9,022 nt of DNA from CAYVKY01 sp964452115 (GCA_964452115.1 CAYVKY010000098.1:1-9022), one strand, 5' to 3'; positions 1 through 7,647 are shown, counted from the first letter of the stretch. The notes: generated by a model not told the origin, from the sequence alone. Program-made: numbers and translations.

Positions 1-1856
1 TTCGTTTCACTGAAATTATCTGCGGATAATTTATAAAAATAAATTCCGCTTGACAATTTACCGCCGTTAAAATCAACTTTATAATTCCCTGCCGCAAGTT
101 TTGAGTCAACCAAAGTCTCAACTTCCATACCAAGTGAATTATAAACTTTCAGCGTAACATTCGTCAGTTTATTTACGGAGAATGAAATTACGGTTGACGG
201 ATTAAACGGGTTAGGATAATTTTGTCCGAGTGCAAAGCTTTTCGGAATAACTTCGTCTATAGGAGTAATAGCTGATATCGGATTATTACTAACATATCCG
301 ATACCGGTGCCCCAGACACTTGACTGATTCCTCATTGCATTAACCCAAACGTTACCGTTTTGAAGAGGGTCAATCGCTGCACCGGAATAGTCGCCAAACC
401 TGAAGTTGCCGTAATGCCCCGTTCCTCCGGCTTGGATTACAACGTAATTGCTCAAAGCACCGTTTCTTGAATATGATATGGCAACTGCCTCATTATAAAG
501 TGTTGCGCCTCCTAATACGGCAGAAATAAATACGGTATCACCCACGTATGGAGATTTGTAAACAGGAGCAACTTTCGGGAAAGTCCACCAATAACCGGAG
601 TTTCCGAAATTATATTCCACTTCTGCTGTATTATCGGTAACATTCAACTTGTAGTAATTAATAATCGAATTAGTATCGTTGACATTCCAGACATATTTAC
701 TCGGGAGTGCGGCATAGATATAAAGCTTTGCTACGCTTGATGTATTTAAACCTCTTGTCATTATTACATCCTGAGTTCTGCAGTCAAAAGCATCCACTTT
801 TACATTTCCGGGCTGCTTTGTGCTTGTCGGAACTGAATATGGAATCGACAGATTTATTGTTGACTGAAGTGTAATGCTCGGACCGCCGGTCACCCACCAC
901 AGCGGATGGTCTATCCTCCAGACGGATAAATAATTACTGGAACCGCCGTAAGAATTAATCAGATATTCAGAGCCAAAACTTGTTGACCACCATTGACACG
1001 CCGGTTTAACAGTGAAGGATTTTCCTGAGTTTGCATCAGTCATTCCCCAGAAGTCCCACCAGCCTGCTGACTGACCGTTATAGACCTGCTGCGCTTTCAG
1101 ACACCTTACTTTTGCATACTGGAAATTTCCCGACTGATTATACATATTTGACGTTATAAATATTGCAGATGAATCGGTTGACAATGAGCCATAAGCAGAA
1201 AATCCCAAACCTGGATAGTCAGCCCAGTTCTGCGTTGTAGTAGAACCGTCAATGTGAGCAGAAAACTGATATTTCCACCAGCTGCCTGTCGGGTCGGATG
1301 TTTGTGAAACCGCTAACCAGTAATAAGAAAAAAGAGCGTCTTGTTCCAGTGCAAGAATAATCCATCTGTTCTTCCATGGGTCATAAGCGACTTTAGGGTC
1401 GAACACACTCTTACCGGTTCTGTTAAAGAAATTTTGGAGTGAATTGGAAGTAAGCAGCGGAAGATTTGCACTTCTTCCGTAAATATGAAATTGTTCATTT
1501 GTAACAACAATAATGTTAGAAGGTCCTGCAGCAATATCTGCATCGGCAGGATACCAGCCGTTCTGGTTCGGTCCGGCATAACCTTTGGAATAAATTGACG
1601 GACCCATAATGTTATCTGCCTGCACAGGCATAGCACCGGGATTAATATAATCTCTAATTCTGTCTTCAGGAAGAGTTCCTCTCTCGTGAGGAATATTTAT
1701 ACTTAAAATTTTTACGAAGGGCGGCAATTTTTGAACGTCAACACTCTCGGGTTTGACTTCCATGCCTTCGGGATTTTTTGAACTTTGAACACTTTGCGAT
1801 AAAGCAACCGAAGAAGTAATCAAAATTACAAAAAGCAGAAGAATTAAGTTTTTCAT
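1..1856 (-). CDS. Secreted T9SS type A sorting-domain protein, C-terminus cut by window edge
   Basis: Open frame from ATG at 1856 that runs off the left edge without a stop; 618 complete codons are visible. Residues 1-20 form a signal peptide (Lys-Asn, a hydrophobic core, then ALS before Gln21). The body (about 95-530) is rich in Trp, Tyr and Gly. It has landmarks of a large secreted beta-rich family: FDPKVAYDPWKNRWI at 152-166, SDPTGSWW at 187-194, WADYPGLGF at 211-219 and GDYSGAAIDP at 488-497. I recognise these as recurring in extracellular proteins with beta-propeller-like repeats, but no catalytic function is known to me. Residues about 539-618 are a T9SS C-terminal domain: QNYPNPFNPST at 545-555, then beta strands with LKVYNSLGMEVETL and SSGIYFYKL. 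Such domains usually end a few residues after this point, so the protein is nearly complete. Expected path: Sec export, then T9SS across the outer membrane, with the tail removed. No Shine-Dalgarno precedes the ATG. The family call is confident; the biological role is unknown. Confidence 0.9.
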   Translation of the reverse strand, partial: MKNLILLLFVILITSSVALSQSVQSSKNPEGMEVKPESVDVQKLPPFVKILSINIPHERGTLPEDRIRDYINPGAMPVQADNIMGPSIYSKGYAGPNQNGWYPADADIAAGPSNIIVVTNEQFHIYGRSANLPLLTSNSLQNFFNRTGKSVFDPKVAYDPWKNRWIILALEQDALFSYYWLAVSQTSDPTGSWWKYQFSAHIDGSTTTQNWADYPGLGFSAYGSLSTDSSAIFITSNMYNQSGNFQYAKVRCLKAQQVYNGQSAGWWDFWGMTDANSGKSFTVKPACQWWSTSFGSEYLINSYGGSSNYLSVWRIDHPLWWVTGGPSITLQSTINLSIPYSVPTSTKQPGNVKVDAFDCRTQDVIMTRGLNTSSVAKLYIYAALPSKYVWNVNDTNSIINYYKLNVTDNTAEVEYNFGNSGYWWTFPKVAPVYKSPYVGDTVFISAVLGGATLYNEAVAISYSRNGALSNYVVIQAGGTGHYGNFRFGDYSGAAIDPLQNGNVWVNAMRNQSSVWGTGIGYVSNNPISAITPIDEVIPKSFALGQNYPNPFNPSTVISFSVNKLTNVTLKVYNSLGMEVETLVDSKLAAGNYKVDFNGGKLSSGIYFYKLSADNFSET

Positions 1857-2002
1857 TTACTATATCTTTTTAGTTAATAAATTTTGTTTTTGGCTAACTA
1901 ACATTTAAAACAAAAGGAATAAGTATTTCTGATATTTTAACAAGTAACGGAGTTTTAAAGTTCGTAATGAAAAGCACACTTGTCCAAAATAAAGTACTAA
2001 TC

Positions 2003-2047
2003 AGTTGTAATTATTTCCTTCACTACATAGTTGTAATTTTTCCTCAC
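2003..2047. repeat. Two-copy imperfect tandem repeat
   Basis: Copy one spans 2003-2023 and copy two 2029-2047. Both begin AGTTGTAATT, continue with T-rich sequence and TCC, and end in CAC. The copies differ by small insertions, and their starts are 26 bases apart. The second copy overlaps the small hairpin at 2044-2060, so repeat and hairpin look like parts of one non-coding unit. The function is unknown; a dispersed intergenic element is the leading interpretation. Confidence 0.6.
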
Positions 2048-2060
2048 ACCGAAGGAGTGA
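2044..2060. repeat. Short hairpin, possibly a dispersed REP-like element
   Basis: TCACACCGAAGGAGTGA pairs TCAC with GTGA and CC with GG around a 3-base loop, with one internal mismatch. On the minus strand it is preceded by CTACAAACATT and contains TCCTTCGG. The combination of CTACAAACATTTCAC with a short GC hairpin resembles intergenic repeats I recall from Bacteroidota-like genomes, but that is from memory and not verified. It is not followed by a T-run on either strand, so it is a poor intrinsic terminator. It lies about 190 bases upstream of the secreted-protein start. Confidence 0.45.
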
Positions 2061-2072
2061 AATGTTTGTAGC

Positions 2073-2092
2073 ATGTGAATGTACATTAACAT
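2073..2092. repeat. Near-perfect 20-base palindrome, possible operator
   Basis: ATGTGAATGTACATTAACAT is an inverted repeat with 9 of 10 base pairs matching, including a perfect AATGTACATT core at 2078-2087. Dyad symmetry of this length suits a dimeric DNA-binding protein, but the arm spacing does not fit the usual CRP or FNR sites. It sits about 220 bases upstream of the secreted-protein ATG, which is far for simple repression. It may instead be the outer part of the repeat block starting at 2003. Confidence 0.3.
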
Positions 2093-2190
2093 TATACCCA
2101 TATTAGGGTTTGAACGTTTTGTTACTATCAGCATTAGACGTCAAATCCCTACTGGATAATTTTTATATGTGAAAATTTTTCGTTTTTGCA

Positions 2191-2200
2191 CAAGCGCTTG
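2191..2200. repeat. Perfect 10-base palindrome after the permease stop
   Basis: CAAGCGCTTG is self-complementary and lies 34 bases downstream of the permease stop codon in the transcribed direction. The following transcript sequence is A-rich, not U-rich, so it lacks the tail of an intrinsic terminator. It may be an operator half-site, a processing signal or chance. Confidence 0.25.
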
Positions 2201-2234
2201 GTATCGGCACGAGAAATATACAACGTTTATTATT

Positions 2235-3728
2235 CTACTTATTATTATTCCTAAGATGCATCACGCTGTGCTTGCGTCCGTAGAAATAATATATAAAAAT
2301 TCCAATCACAAGCCAGATGCCGAGCCTGTACCAGTTTTCAATCGGAAGCGAAAACATAAGAAGCGTGCATACTAACACTCCCATAATTGGAACGAAAGGA
2401 TACCATGGAGTCCTGAACGGACGCTTTGCTTCGGGATTTGTCCTGCGCATAATCAGCACGCCCATGCATACAACAATGAATGCAAAAAGCGTTCCGATAT
2501 TCACGAGTTCTGCAAGAACGCGCAGAGGCAGCAATCCTGACAGAATCGCTACAAAGATTCCCGTCAGAATAGTGGTTTTATAAGGCGTACGGAATTTTGT
2601 ATGCACAGCTCCGAAAAATTTTTTCGGAACAAGTCCGTCACGCGCCATAGCAAGGAATACGCGCGGCTGCGACAGCATCAACACAAGCAGCACGGACGTG
2701 ATTCCCGTGATAGCACCCAGCGAGATAATAAATTTTGCCCATGTAAGTCCTACACGTCCGAATGCATCAGATACAGGTGCATCAATGCTGATTTCGTTGT
2801 AAGGAACCATTCCCGTAAGGATCGCCGAAACTGCCACATAAAGCACAGTGCAGATAAGCAGCGACGCTATAATTCCGATAGGCACATCTCTTTCAGGCCT
2901 TCGTGCTTCTTCTGCGTGAGTGGACACGGAATCAAAACCGATATAGGCATAAAAAATCATTGCGGCACCCGCCAGCATACCGAGCGGTGCTCCGTCTGCT
3001 GCAATCTGCCCCCAGACAACATTTCCGAAGAAACTCAAACCGCCGAAACCCATCGGGGCAAAATTTTTCCAGTTAGCCGGATTGATATAAAAAGCGCCGA
3101 CTACAATTACGAAAAGTACAATGGCAACTTTGATTATTACCATCACGGCATTAAAGCCTGCGCTTTCTCTGATACCTTTTATGAGTATTGCGGTAATGAT
3201 TAGAGTGATTATCATTGCCGGCAGGTCAAACAAGGCACCTGTATTAAAAAAGTGTCCTGCAGCAGTGTCAAAATCGAAGGGCGCTCGAGAAAATATTGGC
3301 GGTATCTTTAGTCCGAATATCCCTATAAAATCCTGAAAGTAATGGCTCCATCCGTGCGCAACGCTTGCAGCACCGATTGCATATTCCAGAATTAAATCCC
3401 AGCCAATTATCCACGCAAATATTTCTCCGAGAGTAGTGTATGCATAAGTGTAAGCGGAGCCTGCAATCGGTACCATTGATGCAAACTCAGCATAGCAGAG
3501 TGCGGCAAAAACGCAGGCAGTACCTGCTATCAGAAATGAAAGTATAATTGCGGGACCTGCTTTATCATGTGCAGCAATCCCCGTCAGAACAAATATTCCC
3601 GTTCCAATAATACATCCGACACCAAGGCTTGTGAGAGCAACAGGACCTAAAACACGTCTTAATCTGTTTTCCCCTTTTGCTTCTTCAAGTATTAAATCAA
3701 GAGGTTTCTTAGCAAAAAGTTGTTTCAT
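2235..3728 (-). CDS. APC superfamily amino acid permease, CAT/YfnA-like
   Basis: This 497-residue inner-membrane transporter belongs to the amino acid-polyamine-organocation superfamily. It resembles the cationic amino acid transporter branch that includes bacterial GkApcT and YfnA. Residues 34-50 hold the glycine-rich unwound first helix (SLGVGCIIGTGIFVLTG), where the amino group and carboxylate of the substrate bind. CYAEFASMVPIAGSAYTYAY at 78-97 and GWDLILEY at 109-116 are strongly family-like. GFDSVSTHAEEARRPERDVP at 264-283 is the conserved helix 6 and following loop. About 12 hydrophobic segments follow a short cytoplasmic N-terminus, the usual topology and length. The ATG at 3728 starts the protein where homologues start; the stop is TAG after a run of Asn codons. 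It lies 73 bases after the PccB-like gene, so it may be co-transcribed or separately driven. Function is predicted as proton-coupled amino acid uptake. The substrate cannot be read from sequence alone. Confidence 0.93.
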   Translation of the reverse strand: MKQLFAKKPLDLILEEAKGENRLRRVLGPVALTSLGVGCIIGTGIFVLTGIAAHDKAGPAIILSFLIAGTACVFAALCYAEFASMVPIAGSAYTYAYTTLGEIFAWIIGWDLILEYAIGAASVAHGWSHYFQDFIGIFGLKIPPIFSRAPFDFDTAAGHFFNTGALFDLPAMIITLIITAILIKGIRESAGFNAVMVIIKVAIVLFVIVVGAFYINPANWKNFAPMGFGGLSFFGNVVWGQIAADGAPLGMLAGAAMIFYAYIGFDSVSTHAEEARRPERDVPIGIIASLLICTVLYVAVSAILTGMVPYNEISIDAPVSDAFGRVGLTWAKFIISLGAITGITSVLLVLMLSQPRVFLAMARDGLVPKKFFGAVHTKFRTPYKTTILTGIFVAILSGLLPLRVLAELVNIGTLFAFIVVCMGVLIMRRTNPEAKRPFRTPWYPFVPIMGVLVCTLLMFSLPIENWYRLGIWLVIGIFIYYFYGRKHSVMHLRNNNK

Positions 3729-3801
3729 AATATATTTATTTTACAATAAAATGCATTTATATTTTTCAATTATTCAGACTTCCGAAATGCAAATAATATT
3801 C
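3729..3801 (-). promoter_or_regulatory. AT-rich gap that may carry a permease promoter
   Basis: This 73-base gap is much wider than those between the four upstream genes and is very AT-rich, so a separate start for the permease is plausible. It includes a perfect AAATGCATTT palindrome at 3749-3758. A loose TTGAAA on the minus strand has no well-spaced partner, and no exact Bacteroidota -7/-33 pair is seen. There is no clear terminator for the upstream gene and no Shine-Dalgarno before the ATG. Confidence 0.25.
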
Positions 3802-5349
3802 TTACAACGGAATGTTACCGTGCTTTTTCCGCGGATTGAAGTCAACCTTATTTTCAATCAGATTGAAATAATAAATTAACTTTTTTCTTGTAACGCGGGG
3901 TTCTATAATGTCATCTATGTAACCCCTTTCCGCAGCTAAATAGGGATTTGCAAATTTTTCCGTAAATTCTTCAATTTTTTTATCAAGCATCGCCTGTCTG
4001 TCATCCGCCTCATCAATTTCCTTTTTGAAAATAATTTCCGCAGCACCTTTGGCTCCCATTACTGCAATCTCCGCAGAAGGCCATGCAAGATTTATATCGC
4101 CTCTGACGTGCTTTGAATTCATTACATCATAAGCACCGCCGTATGCCTTTCTGATAATAACCGTAATTTTCGGAACTGTTGCTTCGCAGAATGCATACAG
4201 AAGTTTTGCTCCGTGCCTGATGACGCCGCGCCACTCCTGATCAGTTCCCGGCAAAAATCCCGGAACATCTTCAAGTACCAAAAGCGGAATGTTAAAAGCA
4301 TCGCAGAATCTTACAAACCGTGCGCCTTTAATAGATGAATTCAAATCAAGTACACCGGCAAGCACCAGCGGCTGATTTGCCACGATTCCGATGCTTCTGC
4401 CGGCAATCCTTCCGAATCCGACAATAATATTCTCAGCATAGTCTTTATGAACCTCAAAGAAACTGCCATCATCAATTAATTTAGTGATGAGGTCTTTCAT
4501 GTCGTACGGCTTATTCGGATTATCAGGAACAAAATTGTCCAGCTCTTCAATTTCTTTTTCTTTCGACAAATCAAACGGAATGACCGGAGAAATTTCCATA
4601 TTATTCTGAGGAATGTAAGATACAAGTTTTCTGATATTCTGAAAACACTCAAGTTCGTTTTCTGCGACGAAGTGGCATACGCCGCTTTTTACGGCGTGAG
4701 TATGCGCGCCGCCGAGTTCATCGAATGTTACGTCTTCATTTGTTACTGCTTTTATCACGTTAGGTCCGGTGATGAACATATGCGAAATTTTATCGACCAT
4801 AAAAATGAAATCAGTGATAGCAGGAGAATAAACTGCACCGCCTGCACACGGACCGACTATTGCGGATATCTGCGGCACCACGCCGCTTGCCAGAGTATTG
4901 CGCAGAAAAATATCGGCATATCCGCCGAGCGACACAACGCCTTCCTGAATTCGCGCTCCGCCGCTGTCGTTGATTCCGATTACGGGAAGTCCGTTATTCA
5001 TAGCCAAATCCATAATCTTGCAGATTTTCTTTGCGTGATATTCCGCAAGAGAACCACCGAGTATAGTGAAGTCCTGTGAAAATACGCATACAGGTCTGCC
5101 GTCTATCAAGCCGGTGCCTGTTACTACACCGTCTGTGTAATATCTTTGTTTATCTAATCCGAAATCTTTTGATTGGTGGCGGACGAACATATCCATTTCT
5201 TCGAAAGTCCCCTTGTCAAGAAGCAGATGGATTCTTTCCCTTGCCGTAAGTTTACCGCGTTTGTGCTGCGCTTCAAGGCGGCTCTCTCCTCCGCCCTGCA
5301 TTGCATTGAGTTTAATCTTTTTCAGTTCCTCCAATTTGTCTTTTTTCAT
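3802..5349 (-). CDS. pccB: Acyl-CoA carboxylase beta subunit, propionyl-CoA carboxylase type
   Basis: This 515-residue carboxyltransferase moves CO2 from carboxybiotin to an acyl-CoA, most likely propionyl-CoA giving methylmalonyl-CoA. Both crotonase-fold halves are present in one chain, unlike split AccA/AccD. The N-terminal half has GKLTARERIHLLLD (32-45), SQDFTILGGSLAE (91-103) and INDSGGARIQEG (126-137). The C-terminal half has GVLDLNSSIKGARFVRFCDA (332-351), DVPGFLPGTDQEWRGVIRHG (361-380), RKAYGGAYDVMNSKHVRGD (400-418) and AWPSAEIAVMGAKGAAEIIF (422-441). It ends in KKHGNIPL, a typical family end, and is full length. The AYDVM stretch, with Asp408, matches propionyl-CoA carboxylases more than acetyl-CoA types. 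The near-identical MmdA subunit of sodium-pumping methylmalonyl-CoA decarboxylase is the main alternative, but no membrane partner gene is here. The biotin carboxylase and biotin carrier must be encoded elsewhere. It starts 37 bases after murA and has no Shine-Dalgarno. Confidence 0.92.
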   Translation of the reverse strand: MKKDKLEELKKIKLNAMQGGGESRLEAQHKRGKLTARERIHLLLDKGTFEEMDMFVRHQSKDFGLDKQRYYTDGVVTGTGLIDGRPVCVFSQDFTILGGSLAEYHAKKICKIMDLAMNNGLPVIGINDSGGARIQEGVVSLGGYADIFLRNTLASGVVPQISAIVGPCAGGAVYSPAITDFIFMVDKISHMFITGPNVIKAVTNEDVTFDELGGAHTHAVKSGVCHFVAENELECFQNIRKLVSYIPQNNMEISPVIPFDLSKEKEIEELDNFVPDNPNKPYDMKDLITKLIDDGSFFEVHKDYAENIIVGFGRIAGRSIGIVANQPLVLAGVLDLNSSIKGARFVRFCDAFNIPLLVLEDVPGFLPGTDQEWRGVIRHGAKLLYAFCEATVPKITVIIRKAYGGAYDVMNSKHVRGDINLAWPSAEIAVMGAKGAAEIIFKKEIDEADDRQAMLDKKIEEFTEKFANPYLAAERGYIDDIIEPRVTRKKLIYYFNLIENKVDFNPRKKHGNIPL

Positions 5350-5386
5350 AATCGGAATTTAGTTGAAGAATACTGTCTTAAAAATG

Positions 5387-6697
5387 TTACAATCTCTTAA
5401 TATCCGCTCCGAGATTCTGAAGTTTTACATCTATCTTTTCATATCCTCTGTCAAGGTAATATACGCCGTGTATCAGCGATTCACCCTTTGCAATTGCTCC
5501 TGCTATCAGATACGATATACCTGCTCTCAGGTCAGGCACATAAATTTCTGCGCCGTACAAATCCGTTTTACCTTTAACCACTGCACTGTGATAATATTCC
5601 GTATTGGCAAATCTGCACTGCATTCCTCCGAGACATTTATCGAAGAGTTCTATTTCTGCTCCCATTTTCAGAAGTTCGCTTACGTAGCCGAATCTTTTTT
5701 CATATACAGTTTCGTGAATAATTGATACTCCGTGTGCCTGTGTGAGTAAAATAACAAACGGCTGCTGCCAGTCTGTCATAAATCCCGGATGCACATTTGT
5801 TTCGAGTGCAATCGGACTTAATTCATTTTTATAGAAAAACCGTATTCCGTTATCTTGCACTTTATAACCGCCGCCGACTTTTCTTATTGTATTGAGAAAT
5901 GTAATAAGGTCATCCTGCATTGCATCTTTGACAAGCACGCTTCCTTTGGATGCTATCGCAGCGCATGCAAATGAGGCAGCTTCGTTTCTGTCGGGAATAA
6001 CTCTATGATTTGCGCCTTCCAGCGAATCAACACCTTCAATTGTAATTCTTCTGTCAGTGCTGATTTCAATTATTGCGCCCATCTTCTGCAGAAACTTGAT
6101 TAAGTCCATAATTTCCGGTTCGACCGCCGCATTGAAAATATTTGTGCGGCCCTTTGCAAGAGTAGCAGCAATGAGAATATTTTCGGTCGCACCGACGCTT
6201 GGATAATCAAGTTTAATATTTGCACCTTTCAGCCTGTCTGCTTTAAGGTTATAAAAGCAGTCATCCATCTCAACGCTGCATCCGAGTTTTACCAATGCAT
6301 CGATATGGAAGTTCACCGGTCTTGAGCCGATACGGCATCCGCCCGGAATCGGAATCCGCGCCTCACCGGTGCGGTGAAGCAGCGGACCTGCAAGCAAAAT
6401 TGCCGTGCGCGTTGTGCCGCCAAGCTCAAGCGGCACTTCCGAAGTTTTAATTTCAGGTGTGGATATCTCAAGCTTGTCACCGTTTATTTTAATATTGCTG
6501 CCGATAATTTTGCAGATGCCGGCTGTAACTTTTACATCGTTTATTTTATTCGGTGTATTAGTTAATACCGACATTTCTTTTGACAAAAGTGATGAAACTA
6601 TTAGTTTGGTTGCGGAATTTTTCGCACCCGAAACCGTCACTTCGCCGTCTAACGGCCTGCCGCCTTTAATTAAAAATTTTTCGTCTTTATTATCCAA
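5387..6697 (-). CDS. murA: UDP-N-acetylglucosamine 1-carboxyvinyltransferase (MurA)
   Basis: MurA transfers enolpyruvate from phosphoenolpyruvate to UDP-GlcNAc in the cytoplasm, the first committed step of peptidoglycan synthesis. The 436-residue product has the expected EPSP-synthase-like double-domain length. Visible active-site residues are Lys26 and Asn27 in SGAKN, Arg97, Cys121 and Arg126 in the loop GGCRIGSRP (119-127), Asp309 in GFMTDWQQP (305-313), and Arg391 in PDLRAGISYLIAGA (388-401). Cys121 corresponds to the general-acid cysteine that fosfomycin alkylates, so this enzyme is predicted to be fosfomycin-sensitive. The start is chosen as TTG at 6697. No in-frame ATG or GTG lies between the upstream in-frame stop (6713-6715) and the first conserved residues, and homologues begin at the same place (KFLIKGGRPL). 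The start is 8 bases after the accA stop, so translation is probably coupled to accA. It ends in LQNLGADIKRL, then TAA. Confidence 0.95.
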   Translation of the reverse strand: MDNKDEKFLIKGGRPLDGEVTVSGAKNSATKLIVSSLLSKEMSVLTNTPNKINDVKVTAGICKIIGSNIKINGDKLEISTPEIKTSEVPLELGGTTRTAILLAGPLLHRTGEARIPIPGGCRIGSRPVNFHIDALVKLGCSVEMDDCFYNLKADRLKGANIKLDYPSVGATENILIAATLAKGRTNIFNAAVEPEIMDLIKFLQKMGAIIEISTDRRITIEGVDSLEGANHRVIPDRNEAASFACAAIASKGSVLVKDAMQDDLITFLNTIRKVGGGYKVQDNGIRFFYKNELSPIALETNVHPGFMTDWQQPFVILLTQAHGVSIIHETVYEKRFGYVSELLKMGAEIELFDKCLGGMQCRFANTEYYHSAVVKGKTDLYGAEIYVPDLRAGISYLIAGAIAKGESLIHGVYYLDRGYEKIDVKLQNLGADIKRL

Positions 6698-6705
6698 TAG
6701 AGTAA

Positions 6706-7647
6706 TTATTCTTTATAATAACCCATTGCACCGAATTTTTTGATACGGGTGTCAAGGAGTTTTTCTTTCTTATATTTTGAAACAGTCTCGAGCTCTTCAA
6801 TCAAAGCTTCTTTCAGAAGGTTTGCCGCTTCAAGATGATTTCTGTGTGCACCGCCCAATGGCTCGTCAACTATTCTGTCGATTATTCCGATTTTCAGAAG
6901 ATCCGATGCCGTGAGTTTAAGTTCCTGTGCTGCTGTCTCTTTAAAGTCCCAGCTTCTCCAGAGAATTGATGAGCAGGATTCAGGAGCAATAACAGAATAC
7001 CAGCAATATTTAAGCATCAGCACCCTGTCGCCGACTCCGATTCCGAGTGCGCCGCCTGATGCACCTTCACCGATAATCACAACAATAATAGGAACTCTGA
7101 GTCCGGACATTTCGCGGATGTTACGCGCGATTGCTTCTGCCTGTCCGCGCTGTTCGGCTTCGATGCCAGGATACGCTCCCGGTGTATCGAGAAATGTAAT
7201 AACAGGTTTGTTGAACTTTTCTGCAAGCTTCATAAGTCTGAGTGCTTTTCTGTAACCCTCGGGACTCATCATACCGAAATTTCTGTATATATTCGATTTT
7301 GTATCCCGACCTTTTTGTTGTCCGATAAGCATAACAGTTTTGTCTCCGAGTTTTGCGAAACCGCCTACAACAGCTTTATCGTCACCGTAAGCACGGTCTC
7401 CGTGAAGCTCCACAAAATTTTCTGTCATCAGATAAATGTAATCCAAAGTATATGGTCTTTCGGGATGACGTGCTAATTGAACAATCTGCCACGGGGTGAG
7501 ATTTTGGAATATATTTTTTCTGAGTTCGTTAACTTTTGACTCGAGTTTATTTATTTCCAGAGAAATGTCCAGGCTGTCTGCCATTTTTCTCATCTCGTCA
7601 ATCTTTGTTTCAAGCTCTACCAACGGTTTTTCAAATTCTAATACCAT
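6706..7647 (-). CDS. accA: Acetyl-CoA carboxylase carboxyltransferase subunit alpha (AccA)
   Basis: AccA pairs with AccD to form the A2D2 carboxyltransferase that makes malonyl-CoA from acetyl-CoA and carboxybiotin, the committed step of fatty-acid synthesis. The 313-residue length is normal. An N-terminal helical segment (1-48, EFEKPLVELETKIDEM and onward) precedes TPWQIVQLARHPERPYTLDY (51-70), typical of AccA. Crotonase-fold landmarks follow: GQQKGRDT (109-116), FLDTPGAYPGIEAEQRGQAE (152-171), GEGASGGALGIGVGD (193-207), and YSVIAPESCSSILWRSW (217-233). The PESCSSILW form, in place of the enterobacterial PEGCASILW, is what I expect in Bacteroidota-like groups. AccD, AccB and AccC are not in the window; a split arrangement is common outside gammaproteobacteria. 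ATG at 7647 is 16 bases after the upstream stop, without a Shine-Dalgarno. The reading is intact with no missing key motif. Confidence 0.96.
   Translation of the reverse strand: MVLEFEKPLVELETKIDEMRKMADSLDISLEINKLESKVNELRKNIFQNLTPWQIVQLARHPERPYTLDYIYLMTENFVELHGDRAYGDDKAVVGGFAKLGDKTVMLIGQQKGRDTKSNIYRNFGMMSPEGYRKALRLMKLAEKFNKPVITFLDTPGAYPGIEAEQRGQAEAIARNIREMSGLRVPIIVVIIGEGASGGALGIGVGDRVLMLKYCWYSVIAPESCSSILWRSWDFKETAAQELKLTASDLLKIGIIDRIVDEPLGGAHRNHLEAANLLKEALIEELETVSKYKKEKLLDTRIKKFGAMGYYKE

Larger units (their letters stand above)
1857..2234. other. 378-base intergenic gap between permease and secreted protein
   Basis: No credible gene is visible on either strand. In the transcription direction it holds the end of the permease transcript and the leader of the secreted-protein gene. 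I found no hairpin followed by a T-run that would make a convincing intrinsic terminator, and no exact Bacteroidota-type promoter (TTTG about 20 bases upstream of TAnnTTTG) close to the ATG at 1856. Structure is concentrated in 2003-2092 and at 2191-2200, listed separately. The 150 bases nearest the secreted gene are plain AT-rich sequence. Confidence 0.7.

Noticed and set aside
1313..1636. Minus-strand open frame of 107 codons within the secreted-protein gene
   Set aside because: It is in a different frame from the long T9SS protein, which is continuous from 1856 to the window edge with signal peptide and sorting domain.
2073..2092. CRP/FNR-type binding site
   Set aside because: TGTGA is present, but the symmetric arm is shifted, so the spacing is not TGTGA-N6-TCACA, and it does not match TTGAT-N4-ATCAA.
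2091..2096. Minus-strand TATAAT as a -10 box for the secreted-protein gene
   Set aside because: There is no TTGACA-like hexamer at a 16-18 base spacing. It lies over 230 bases from the ATG, and this bacterial group generally uses a different promoter consensus.
2191..2200. CAAGCGCTTG as a permease terminator
   Set aside because: The stem is only five base pairs with no loop in its perfect form, and the transcript after it is A-rich and not U-rich.
2601..3203. Plus-strand open frame of 200 codons inside the permease gene
   Set aside because: It is rich in Arg, His and Cys, has no recognisable domain, and lies opposite a clearly conserved permease. It is a shadow frame, as are the other plus-strand frames within the window's genes.
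3802..5349. Sodium-pumping methylmalonyl-CoA decarboxylase alpha subunit (MmdA) as first choice
   Set aside because: The sequence alone cannot exclude it, but no membrane decarboxylase subunit or biotin carrier is adjacent, and neighbours suggest biosynthetic carboxylation. It is kept as the alternative.
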